Source of the DNA: Pseudomonadales bacterium
GTDB lineage: Bacteria; Pseudomonadota; Gammaproteobacteria; Pseudomonadales; UBA3067
Assembly (NCBI GenBank): GCA_016763235.1
Contig: JAESUE010000121.1
Coordinates: forward strand, 1-8,134
Direction of reading: 5' to 3'
Length of the DNA stretch: 8,134 nt
A program made the translations under genes and the position numbers. Below the pieces are notes generated by a model. That model was given only the letters and a program-made list of their open reading frames with translations, ran no database searches and was not told the DNA's origin. Below, piece after piece: positions 1-6,523 of the stretch. Every line of letters starts with the position of its first letter. The stretch's first letter is position 1.

Positions 1-1221
1 TTCAAAATCAGTACTACTAATTTTTGTGTTTAAAAACTTAATGCCCTCAATATTGCAGCCACTCAATTCACAATAATCCATAATAGCATCGGCAAAATTA
101 GCCTGTGAAATATTTGCATTAGTAAGAATCGTGCCCTGTAAGTTCGCTTTACTAAAATCAGCTTGTTTTAAATCAGCGCCTGATAAATCACTGTCACATA
201 AGTTGCAGCCACTGAAGTTAGCTCGAACAAGATCTGCGCCTGAAAAATCCGCATTCGTAAGATCAACACCACGAAAGTCAATGTCCTTTAATAGCGCTTT
301 ATCAAAGACAGCTTCCTTAAGTTCTGCGTTGTTAAAACAGACACCCTGTATGTTTGTTTTACTAAAATCAGCCCCATTAATGATGCCATCAGAAAAATCC
401 ATGCCACTCAAATCACATTCAAGGAAGGCGCAATTATTTATTGCAGCGGGGAGCTGGCTATTAATCCTTGAAAAATCCAGTTTAGAAAATTTAACTTTAT
501 CAAAAATGGACTTGCTGAAATCTGAACGATTCAGAGTCCCTGCGCTTATTTCACTTTCTTCAAAATGTGCGTTATCGAAGTTCGTAAAAGACAAATTGCA
601 ATTTTCAAGACTTGCTCCCTTGAATAGCGACTTTTCGAAGCGAACTCTTTCAAAAGAACAGTTATCAAAAATTGCACCTATACATTGTGCATTTAAAAAC
701 AAGCAATCAGAAAATTCAACACCAACAAAAACAGAATCGGAAAGATCAGCGCTCGATAAATTTGACCCTGAAAGACTGGCATAGCCTTTAACGAAGCCAC
801 AAACTCCAGATTCTTTCAGGGTGCTTAATGCCTCTACAGGTAAGTTTAACTCTGCGAATGTTACCTCCACTTTTTTTGGGTTTTTTTCTGGGCTATTTTC
901 AGTTAAAAATATGGCTTTCCTTATGCTGGCTTGCGAAAAATTTGTTTCTTCGCATACAGCATTAACAAAAAAAGACCCCGAAAAATCAGCAGAACTGCAA
1001 TTCGCCTTCGACAAGTTAACGCTATTAAAGACCGAGCTCTCGAACACGGCCCCTTGAAGGCTAGCCTCTCCAAAGTTAACGTGATTAAATGTGACGTTCT
1101 TAAACTTTGCACCTTGAAGATTGGCACCGCTTAGATCAAGGTCAGAAATAATTTCGTTTTCAAGCCATTCGTCAGCACTTAGTTTGTTGGTAATATCGTC
1201 TACGGTTTTAAATCCATGCAT
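1..1221 (-). CDS. Pentapeptide-repeat protein, 3' end cut off by window edge
   Basis: This is an open frame of 407 codons that reaches base 1 without a stop, so the C terminus is missing. Pentapeptide repeats of the A(D/N)Lxx / (D/N)FSxx kind fill residues about 27-105 and 148-407 (for example SGADL, KQADF, SKANL). They predict two right-handed quadrilateral beta-helices. Residues about 106-147 break the pattern with a charged linker rich in Lys, Glu and Pro. There is no signal peptide, membrane helix or catalytic motif. It is Cys-rich, with about 14 Cys in view. The ATG at 1221 lies 17 bases after the stop of the DUF2169 gene. A weak GAG Shine-Dalgarno stands 8 bases upstream, and the ATG at 1217 is in another frame that stops at once. 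Its operon position suggests a T6SS-linked scaffold, adaptor, effector or immunity role, but none is shown. The family call is firm and the function unknown. Confidence 0.88.
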   Translation of the reverse strand, partial: MHGFKTVDDITNKLSADEWLENEIISDLDLSGANLQGAKFKNVTFNHVNFGEASLQGAVFESSVFNSVNLSKANCSSADFSGSFFVNAVCEETNFSQASIRKAIFLTENSPEKNPKKVEVTFAELNLPVEALSTLKESGVCGFVKGYASLSGSNLSSADLSDSVFVGVEFSDCLFLNAQCIGAIFDNCSFERVRFEKSLFKGASLENCNLSFTNFDNAHFEESEISAGTLNRSDFSKSIFDKVKFSKLDFSRINSQLPAAINNCAFLECDLSGMDFSDGIINGADFSKTNIQGVCFNNAELKEAVFDKALLKDIDFRGVDLTNADFSGADLVRANFSGCNLCDSDLSGADLKQADFSKANLQGTILTNANISQANFADAIMDYCELSGCNIEGIKFLNTKISSTDFE

Positions 1222-1238
1222 GGTATTTGCTCAGCTCT

Positions 1239-3416
1239 TCAAGAGAGCTTTGTACTCTTAAGATTTGCAAAATTAAAATTGGCATCCTCTAAAATGGCGT
1301 CAAGAAACTCTACGCCGTATAAGTTAGCGCCCTTGAAATTTGTTTTTTTAAGGTACGCCTTCTCTAAACTTCCCTGGAAAAGGTTTATTTGAATCAGCTC
1401 AGCCGCTTCTAGGTTGGCCTTAGAGAATCGGGAAAACTTCATATTGGCAGCGCGAAGGTTCGCAGATGTCAGATTGGCAGATGTAAAATCAGCCCCCTCC
1501 ATCTTTGCATAGCTGAAATCAGCATAAACCAGTATTGCATTTTCCCAAATGGATTCCTTTCCTTGAATTTTTGTAAAGTTTCCGTAAGAAAAGTCACAAC
1601 CGCTGGACGCTCGCAGCTCTGTTAGATCTGCCTCTGCCATATTAACCTCTCTGCCTAAAGCACCCTCAACGGAGGCATTGGACAGGTCAGCACCGTGAAA
1701 GTCGGCCTGCATCAGAATGCTTTTTGAAAAATCAGCTTCCCTGAGAACGCTTTTGGCTAATCGGGCTTGCGAGAGGTTTGCCTCTGAAAAATTGGCGGCT
1801 AAAGCAGAAACCCCCTCAAGGATACATCCTTGCAGTGTGGCTTTTTCAAATATCGCGTCGTCCAATAACGCAGCGCTTAAATCAGCGCCATTAAGATTAG
1901 CGCCGCTTAGGTCAGCATCCTTTAGGTTTACCCCCTGCAAGTTTGCATGAGATAAGTCAGCATACGATAGATCAGCCTCGGAGAGCATTGCGCCTGCTAA
2001 ATTTGAACCTCTAAAACAAGCGCCTGACAGTATCGCTGATTGCAAATTTACACCGCGAATTTCAAGCCCTGATAAATCGAGGCCTTGAAGGTTTTCGTCA
2101 GAAAAGCTTTCTCCTCTTTCAAAACGTTCACTAAATATTTCCGCCGTTAGCGGGTCACTGCCAAGCTCGATGCCGAGTTCACTGAGCAACTTCGCCTCTT
2201 CTGCCTTCTGCTCTGGAGTGGGCCCCGGTAGAGTATCAGGGTCGATACCCGCCTCAACCAAGGAGGCTCTCATTTGTGCTTCTGCTTTAGCTATCTCGGC
2301 ATCAACATCTATATCGTCGTCTGGTACTGGCTCTTCATCGCTATCTTCCTCATCATCTTCGTCCAGTTCTTTAAGAAAATATTTATGATAATAATCGATA
2401 GATTCCGGTGCTTCGTCTAGTTTTTCGGAGCAAATAAAGAGGTGCTGAATTTCTTCGTAATCTTCCGATTGCACTGCGCTGACTCCTCTCCAGACAAGTG
2501 CCAGTTTTTCGGCTTCCATATCAACCCAAAGCGTGTCCAGATTTAGCTCTACTTCTTTAAACTGGGTATCGTTTAACGATTTATCGTCTTGAACATGAAT
2601 AAAGAGACGAATTCTTATTCCTGGCAACTGTGAGCGATATTGCGAGTGGCTTGAATGAAGGTTCTCAAAATAAAGTGACTCATCTCCCCTTAAATAACCG
2701 TCAACCTGCATATCAGGCGGTGCCGCATTAAAGTAAGCCCAATCAAAATCTTCTGGAAACCAGGGCCACCGATCTTTGAGCCATGCACCTTTATATTTGC
2801 CCATTTTAGAGGCGCGGTCTTTCCACGTACTTCCTAGCGGCCCAAAGCCTGCAGGTTCAGAACAAGACTGTGTATGGTTAATATTGGCAAGCGGCCAGAG
2901 CGTCGAGTCGCTCTCTTTTTCCTCTTTCTCGTCACCTTTTCCCACAGGGTTTTTTTTATAGGAGATGCCCCCATAACTGTTCTCGTAACGTAGCTCAAGT
3001 TCGGTGAAAAATTCTGCCGTAGTGTTGGTTTTAAATATCCCCTGTTTGTATCGATTACCCGTTATATCAAGTGATTTTGAGATGTCCCCCACATGAAAAG
3101 AGGCGCGGCATTTCTGCACCGCTTTGTTGCCAGGGGAATGGCATTTGCCAACGAGAAGTAAATCAGCGCGCGGTTTAAAATGAGCGAAGTCTGATTCGTA
3201 ACGACTGCTTCCTAGGCCTTCGTTATCATCTTCATAGAGTTCGTTGCCGGTCGGAAACAATTGCTTTTCAGAGAGAAGAGCTTTCCCATTAGGGTTTAAA
3301 TCAAAAGTCCCCTTTACAATGAACGTTAATGAATGACCTGGAAAGCCGATTCTCCCAACAAGCGGGGCATACAATAAACCGGATTTATTGATCACGTCCA
3401 TAGCGTCACTCTTCAT
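1239..3416 (-). CDS. DUF2169 domain protein with C-terminal pentapeptide repeats (T6SS accessory)
   Basis: This is a 725-residue protein in three parts. Residues about 10-330 resemble the DUF2169 family, with the N-terminal 'F.VKGTFDL' strand region, LRYENSYGG at 142-150 and FGPLG at 191-195. Residues 350-372 are an almost purely acidic Asp/Glu tract, followed by an Ala/Glu-rich, probably helical linker to about 420. Residues 441-725 are a long run of pentapeptide repeats such as SEADLSYADLSHANL, predicting a beta-helix. No signal peptide or transmembrane helix is seen. DUF2169 genes commonly sit beside vgrG and PAAR-like genes, and family members are thought to act as adaptors or chaperones for tip-loaded cargo. 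That role is inferred here from the vgrG upstream. The first ATG (3416) overlaps the previous gene by 11 bases and lacks a good Shine-Dalgarno. An ATG at 3401 is preceded by GAAGAG and may be the true start (720 residues). Confidence 0.88.
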   Translation of the reverse strand: MKSDAMDVINKSGLLYAPLVGRIGFPGHSLTFIVKGTFDLNPNGKALLSEKQLFPTGNELYEDDNEGLGSSRYESDFAHFKPRADLLLVGKCHSPGNKAVQKCRASFHVGDISKSLDITGNRYKQGIFKTNTTAEFFTELELRYENSYGGISYKKNPVGKGDEKEEKESDSTLWPLANINHTQSCSEPAGFGPLGSTWKDRASKMGKYKGAWLKDRWPWFPEDFDWAYFNAAPPDMQVDGYLRGDESLYFENLHSSHSQYRSQLPGIRIRLFIHVQDDKSLNDTQFKEVELNLDTLWVDMEAEKLALVWRGVSAVQSEDYEEIQHLFICSEKLDEAPESIDYYHKYFLKELDEDDEEDSDEEPVPDDDIDVDAEIAKAEAQMRASLVEAGIDPDTLPGPTPEQKAEEAKLLSELGIELGSDPLTAEIFSERFERGESFSDENLQGLDLSGLEIRGVNLQSAILSGACFRGSNLAGAMLSEADLSYADLSHANLQGVNLKDADLSGANLNGADLSAALLDDAIFEKATLQGCILEGVSALAANFSEANLSQARLAKSVLREADFSKSILMQADFHGADLSNASVEGALGREVNMAEADLTELRASSGCDFSYGNFTKIQGKESIWENAILVYADFSYAKMEGADFTSANLTSANLRAANMKFSRFSKANLEAAELIQINLFQGSLEKAYLKKTNFKGANLYGVEFLDAILEDANFNFANLKSTKLS

Positions 3417-3723
3417 TACTAAAAAGGCCTATTTTATTCGCTGTGCCGTAAATAACACCCACCACCACAACACCAATCAAACCCGTCGATGCAAAATCGT
3501 AACAAGTGCCTTCAGGTTGATCATAAAGCATGGCAATCACCCCAAAAATAATCACACCTAAGCAGATAAACAGGACTACCGCAGACATTATTAGAAAAAT
3601 TCTCTTGAAGTTTTTAGCATTTACGAACAGCCCTAACAGAACGCCGTAAGCCCCTCCAGATAAACCTACTATGAGCCCAGGCATTATGGCGTAGACTTCG
3701 GGTGTGAACCAAGGATCGGTCAT
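3406..3723 (-). CDS. Small membrane protein with three predicted helices, unknown function
   Basis: This is a 105-residue hydrophobic protein. Three membrane segments are visible at about residues 12-33, 41-66 and 78-96. The first is glycine-rich (GLIVGLSGGAYGVLLGLF) and the loop between helices 2 and 3 is short and acidic (YDQPEGTCYD). No signal-peptide cleavage site or known motif is recognised. The frame can be extended to a TTG at 3735, but the ATG at 3723 has GGA 7 bases upstream and gives a conventional start, so it is preferred. The gene begins 49 bases after the vgrG stop and abuts or overlaps the DUF2169 gene, so it belongs to the vgrG operon. Possible roles are an immunity protein for a membrane- or envelope-targeting effector, or a membrane-anchored accessory. 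Nothing in the sequence decides between them. The coding call is well supported by position and hydrophobic pattern. Confidence 0.8.
   Translation of the reverse strand: MTDPWFTPEVYAIMPGLIVGLSGGAYGVLLGLFVNAKNFKRIFLIMSAVVLFICLGVIIFGVIAMLYDQPEGTCYDFASTGLIGVVVVGVIYGTANKIGLFSNEE
3409..3414 (-). promoter_or_regulatory. Ribosome binding site favouring the later start of the DUF2169 gene
   Basis: On the minus strand GAAGAG lies 7 bases before the ATG at 3401 and 4 codons into the longer reading from 3416. The stop codon of the membrane-protein gene (3408-3406) falls between this site and that ATG, the usual arrangement for translational coupling. The ATG at 3416 has only T-rich sequence upstream. 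Confidence 0.45.
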
Positions 3724-3772
3724 GGCTTTTTCCAATTAGTTTCTAAGTTGAATTTCAATCACAAAAAAGGAG

Positions 3773-5989
3773 TTAGTTATTGCTAGCGGTTCCTGGATCA
3801 TTGAATTTACCCGTCACTTTCAAGTCACCTTTAATCGTAACGTTTCCTTTTATTTCCACACCACTACTGGTGATTTTTAAATGCGTGCCTCCGACCTTTA
3901 GGTATATTTGGTCTTTTCCTAGCATTTGAATATCTGGGCATGTCACCTCCCATAAGTTTTCCGCAATATATTTATCCAACTTGGTTTTGTGCACAGACTT
4001 TGCTTCAGAAATAGAACACTTCACACCCTTGGTCGTTTCTATTTCTGTGGAGAGGTTGAACACCACTTTTGCGCCGATAAGCGTTTCATGAACCGCGCCG
4101 ACAAAGTTAGAGGTTTTCGCACCGACTTGGAGTTCTTTTTTAGTTCCTATGAAAATCTCTGAGGTGTTCCCTATTACTTTCTTTGACTCATCAGTATGAA
4201 TCCATGTATCCACATTTCCTGTTACTGTCTGTGTATGGGACCCCGTGATTGTATTAGTGCTGTCACCCGTTACTGCTATATCTCTATTCCCTGTAACTTC
4301 TGTATCTTGGGAGCCGGTAACTGCAAGGTGCATATCGCCACCAATCGCCTCCGTATGATTGACACCAATATCGATGATGGCGTTGTTTATTACCGTTTGG
4401 CTAGCGTCATGCTCTATTTCAATGTTGTAATCATTTTCAACGTGCGAGTTGTAATCTTTTTCTGCATGAATATAGACTTCTTCTGCGCCTTTTTTATCCT
4501 CAAACCTCAGCTCGTTGAAGTTGCCTGACGTACCGCCTTTAGAGCTCCTAGTTTTAATACCGCTTTGTGTCGCATTAGCAGGTAAGTCATAGGGTGGCAT
4601 ATTGTCATCGTTGTACACCCGCCCCGTTATTATCGGCTGATCTGGATCTCCTTCCAAAAAGGATACGATGACTTCCTGTCCAATCCGCGGAATGGCTACT
4701 GCCCCCCAGTTTTTACCTGCCCATGGGTGGGAAACACGCATCCAGCAGGAACTGTTCTCATTCGACTCACCAAATCGATCCCAATGAAATCGCACTTTGA
4801 CCCGGCCATATTTATCTGTCCAGATTTCCTCGCCCTCTTTACCAACAACAATCGCTGTTTGCGGACCCTGTACAATTGGTTTTGGTGTACTTCGTCGGGC
4901 ACGAAAAGGCTGCTGGCTATCAATAGCGGTAATAGTAGTGGAAAAAGTTGTACCTCCCTCACGATCAAAACGCGACTCGTACTCTTGCGGCCCTAAGTGG
5001 CAACGCTCCACAGTAATAAGGTACTCACGATTTTGATCCTCACGCGAGAAATAGTTCGTCAGTGTAAATAAGCAGCCAGCGACAAGCCCCGCTGCATTCC
5101 CCTTTGCCTGAACATGTTCATATTGTACTTGCAGTTCTTCTATTCGGGTGCGCGCATAGTTTTCGCCTTCTCCGCTTTCCCTGTATTCACCTGGGTAATC
5201 ATAAACTTCATAATTGGCCAAATCATGCTCGCGCGGAAAGGTCGAATTCACCAACAGGTTAGCTTTCGGTTTTTTAAAATCAAAATCATTTAAGGTGTAT
5301 ATTCCCGACTGAATATTTTGATTTAAAGTCCACTTGTAAAGATGATCACGCTCTCGCCGTTCACTGCCCTCTGGAGGAAAGAAAGGAACTTTTTCATAAC
5401 CGGGAATAGCTTCATGCGCGTTGGCAGAATCCGCTAATACTAGGGTGTGCTTGTCCTCTTCATGCTTGAAGTAGTAATAGATTCCTTCTTGCTCTAACAG
5501 GCGACTAATGAAATTAAAATCGGTCTCGCGATATTGGACGCAATTTTCCCATTCCCGATAAGTGCCCGTTAAGGATTCTTCAACATCATTAAAACCATGC
5601 TCCCGAAAGATGTCTTTTATAATATCTGGTACGGTTTTATTTTGAAAAATACGGCTATCAGTTGTGCGCGTTAAAAGCCAAAACCAAGGGCTAAGTGTTG
5701 CACGGTAAATATAGAGGTCGCCATGGCTACCCGCTTGACTGAATTGACTGACAATACCGTTAAAATGGCGAATCTCCTTATCCTGGCGCTGGTACCGCAC
5801 TGTCATACTTTGACCAAGTATTTTGTGAAATTCTATTTTGGGATTAGTACTAAGAAGGTCCAGATTAAACTGAAACAAACGGCCTAATTCTTCAGTGGCC
5901 GTCATGCGATGAAACAGCAGAACATCGTCATCTAATGGCGTTTTAACCGCGATGCTTCTGTTCGCTTGTGTTGCATGTAATCTTGACAT
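3773..5989 (-). CDS. vgrG: T6SS spike protein VgrG (TssI)
   Basis: This is a complete 738-residue VgrG, the trimeric needle tip carried on the Hcp tube and fired by the T6SS sheath. Residues about 10-370 match the gp27-like base, including the 'YRETDFNFISRLLEQEGI' segment at 153-170. Residues about 380-460 are the gp5-like OB fold with DKYGRVKVRFHWDR, SCWMRVS, GKNWG, PRIGQEV, FLEGDPDQP and GRVYN. NELRFEDKKG (492-501) leads into an octad-repeat beta-helical spike (about 508-643). The last 95 residues contain GGTHLKITSSGVEIKG and a short hydrophilic end. No extra enzymatic domain follows, so this is not an 'evolved' VgrG, and it probably carries separate cargo. The ATG at 5989 follows a GAGAGG Shine-Dalgarno. 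It is the first gene of the operon. No tss core genes are in view, so it may be an orphan vgrG locus. Confidence 0.97.
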   Translation of the reverse strand: MSRLHATQANRSIAVKTPLDDDVLLFHRMTATEELGRLFQFNLDLLSTNPKIEFHKILGQSMTVRYQRQDKEIRHFNGIVSQFSQAGSHGDLYIYRATLSPWFWLLTRTTDSRIFQNKTVPDIIKDIFREHGFNDVEESLTGTYREWENCVQYRETDFNFISRLLEQEGIYYYFKHEEDKHTLVLADSANAHEAIPGYEKVPFFPPEGSERRERDHLYKWTLNQNIQSGIYTLNDFDFKKPKANLLVNSTFPREHDLANYEVYDYPGEYRESGEGENYARTRIEELQVQYEHVQAKGNAAGLVAGCLFTLTNYFSREDQNREYLITVERCHLGPQEYESRFDREGGTTFSTTITAIDSQQPFRARRSTPKPIVQGPQTAIVVGKEGEEIWTDKYGRVKVRFHWDRFGESNENSSCWMRVSHPWAGKNWGAVAIPRIGQEVIVSFLEGDPDQPIITGRVYNDDNMPPYDLPANATQSGIKTRSSKGGTSGNFNELRFEDKKGAEEVYIHAEKDYNSHVENDYNIEIEHDASQTVINNAIIDIGVNHTEAIGGDMHLAVTGSQDTEVTGNRDIAVTGDSTNTITGSHTQTVTGNVDTWIHTDESKKVIGNTSEIFIGTKKELQVGAKTSNFVGAVHETLIGAKVVFNLSTEIETTKGVKCSISEAKSVHKTKLDKYIAENLWEVTCPDIQMLGKDQIYLKVGGTHLKITSSGVEIKGNVTIKGDLKVTGKFNDPGTASNN
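4061..4468 (-). repeat. vgrG: Octad repeats encoding the VgrG beta-helical spike
   Basis: Residues 508-643 of VgrG can be written in register as 17 blocks of eight residues. From residue 548 most blocks read x-hydrophobic-x-Gly, clearest at 556-595 (AVTG, EVTG, AVTG, TITG, TVTG) and again at 604-639 (KVIG, IFIG, LQVG, NFVG, TLIG). One block (596-603, WIHTDESK) breaks the Gly position. This is the VxGxxxxx pattern known from the T4 gp5 C-terminal triple-stranded beta-helix. The period is seen in the protein; the DNA copies have diverged. Confidence 0.75.
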
Positions 5990-6069
5990 TTTTCCTCTCA
6001 GCTCTTCGTTTCGGGTAACACTATGGGTATATATCTACATCGTTCTATTTATTACCCAGCGATCATATC

Positions 6070-6098
6070 AATATACGAGCACACGAGGGACATCCCAA
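6070..6098 (-). promoter_or_regulatory. Candidate sigma-70 promoter for the vgrG operon
   Basis: On the minus strand TTGGGA (6098-6093) and TATATT (6075-6070) are separated by exactly 17 bases, matching the -35 and -10 consensus at 4 of 6 and 5 of 6 positions. Transcription would start near 6063, leaving a leader of roughly 70-75 bases before the vgrG ATG. No sigma-54 (GG-N10-GC) element was found there by eye. It is inferred from sequence only. Confidence 0.35.
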
Positions 6099-6127
6099 CC
6101 CAGGAGAATGGAAAGGAGTAAGACCAC

Positions 6128-6391
6128 GTGATGTACTGCTTATATGGATTCAACAGGCTAAAGCATGAAGGGGATAAATGCTATTGTGAATTTTCCACCA
6201 AAGCTACGCGAGAAGGGTCAGCCAATTGCAGTAATGCCACGCGGCACCATAGAAGGGTGGAGGTAGATCAAAAAATGCTGCTCGGTAAGCGGAAGGGCAG
6301 CAATAAAAATAAAACAGCACTTCGACGCCATTTGCGGAAACGAAACACTGCTTGCAACTATTCAGCGAACCCTGTAACCGTTCAAATTTGA
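6128..6391 (+). CDS. Possible small basic ORF, doubtful
   Basis: This 87-codon frame lies alone on the plus strand in the spacer, divergent from vgrG. It has AAAGGAG 9 bases before a GTG at 6128 (an ATG follows at 6131), which is a good ribosome binding site. The product would be strongly basic (many Lys and Arg in residues 40-75) with Cys at 4, 18, 20, 34 and 77. It matches no family I recognise. It has no clear hydrophobic core pattern, and other frames of the same stretch are also open for short distances. It could be a chance ORF or a remnant of a decayed gene, so it is listed only because of the ribosome binding site. Confidence 0.15.
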   Translation: MMYCLYGFNRLKHEGDKCYCEFSTKATREGSANCSNATRHHRRVEVDQKMLLGKRKGSNKNKTALRRHLRKRNTACNYSANPVTVQI

Positions 6392-6422
6392 GCAGAACAA
6401 GGCGAAAAAGGTGAGTTTATAC

Positions 6423-6468
6423 GCATAAATAATTATTTTTAACGTGTTATGCACGAATTTTAGCGTGC
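6423..6468. repeat. Cluster of small AT-rich inverted repeats
   Basis: Three overlapping symmetric elements lie here. GCATAA (6423-6428) pairs with TTATGC (6447-6452), around a perfect 12-base palindrome AAATAATTATTT (6427-6438). GCACG (6451-6455) pairs with CGTGC (6464-6468) around an 8-base loop. None is followed by a T-run typical of a terminator. They may belong to a dispersed intergenic repeat, but only one copy is in view. Confidence 0.4.
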
Positions 6469-6477
6469 GATGAATAG

Positions 6478-6511
6478 TGTTAAAGCTGTTCGTCCATGAA
6501 CACCTTTAACA
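6478..6511 (-). terminator. Stem-loop just after nirD, possible transcript end
   Basis: TGTTAAAG (6478-6485) pairs with CTTTAACA (6504-6511), and TGTTC (6487-6491) with GAACA (6498-6502). That makes 13 pairs with one C/C mismatch and a 6-base loop. It begins 12 bases beyond the nirD stop on the minus strand. No T-tract follows on either strand, so it is not a textbook intrinsic terminator; it may instead stabilise the mRNA 3' end. Confidence 0.4.
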
Positions 6512-6523
6512 ACTAGAACAGGA

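Larger units (their letters stand above)
5990..6523. other. Intergenic spacer between nirD and the vgrG operon
   Basis: These 534 bases separate the nitrite reductase genes from the T6SS block. Going from nirD, it holds a 13-pair stem-loop close to the nirD stop, a cluster of smaller AT-rich inverted repeats (about 6423-6468), a stretch with one weak plus-strand ORF (6128-6391), and a candidate minus-strand promoter (6070-6098) ahead of vgrG. No tRNA, riboswitch or recognisable transposase fragment was seen. Confidence 0.7.

Noticed and set aside
131..784. Long plus-strand ORF of 217 codons rich in Ser, Lys and Leu
   Set aside because: It is the antisense shadow of the pentapeptide-repeat gene. 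Its regular xxKSxxL pattern is the reverse complement of the repeat codons, and the minus frame is continuous and makes family sense.
1242..2096. Possible DNA tandem repeat array
   Set aside because: The periodicity is the 15-base spacing of pentapeptide-repeat codons. The copies are diverged at DNA level and fully explained by the protein.
3748..3758. Symmetric TTGAATTTCAA between vgrG and the membrane-protein gene
   Set aside because: There is only a one-base centre, so it cannot form a hairpin. It is too short to call an operator or terminator.
4196..4996. Several plus- and minus-strand ORFs of 80-110 codons inside vgrG
   Set aside because: They overlap the conserved gp5-like core of VgrG in other frames, show no domain pattern and have no convincing ribosome binding sites.
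6423..6511. Integron attC-like recombination site suggested by GTTAAAG/CTTTAAC and GCATAA/TTATGC
   Set aside because: The core sites are in the wrong order for attC (RYYYAAC must precede GTTRRRY), the sequences do not match the consensus, and no integrase or cassette array is present.
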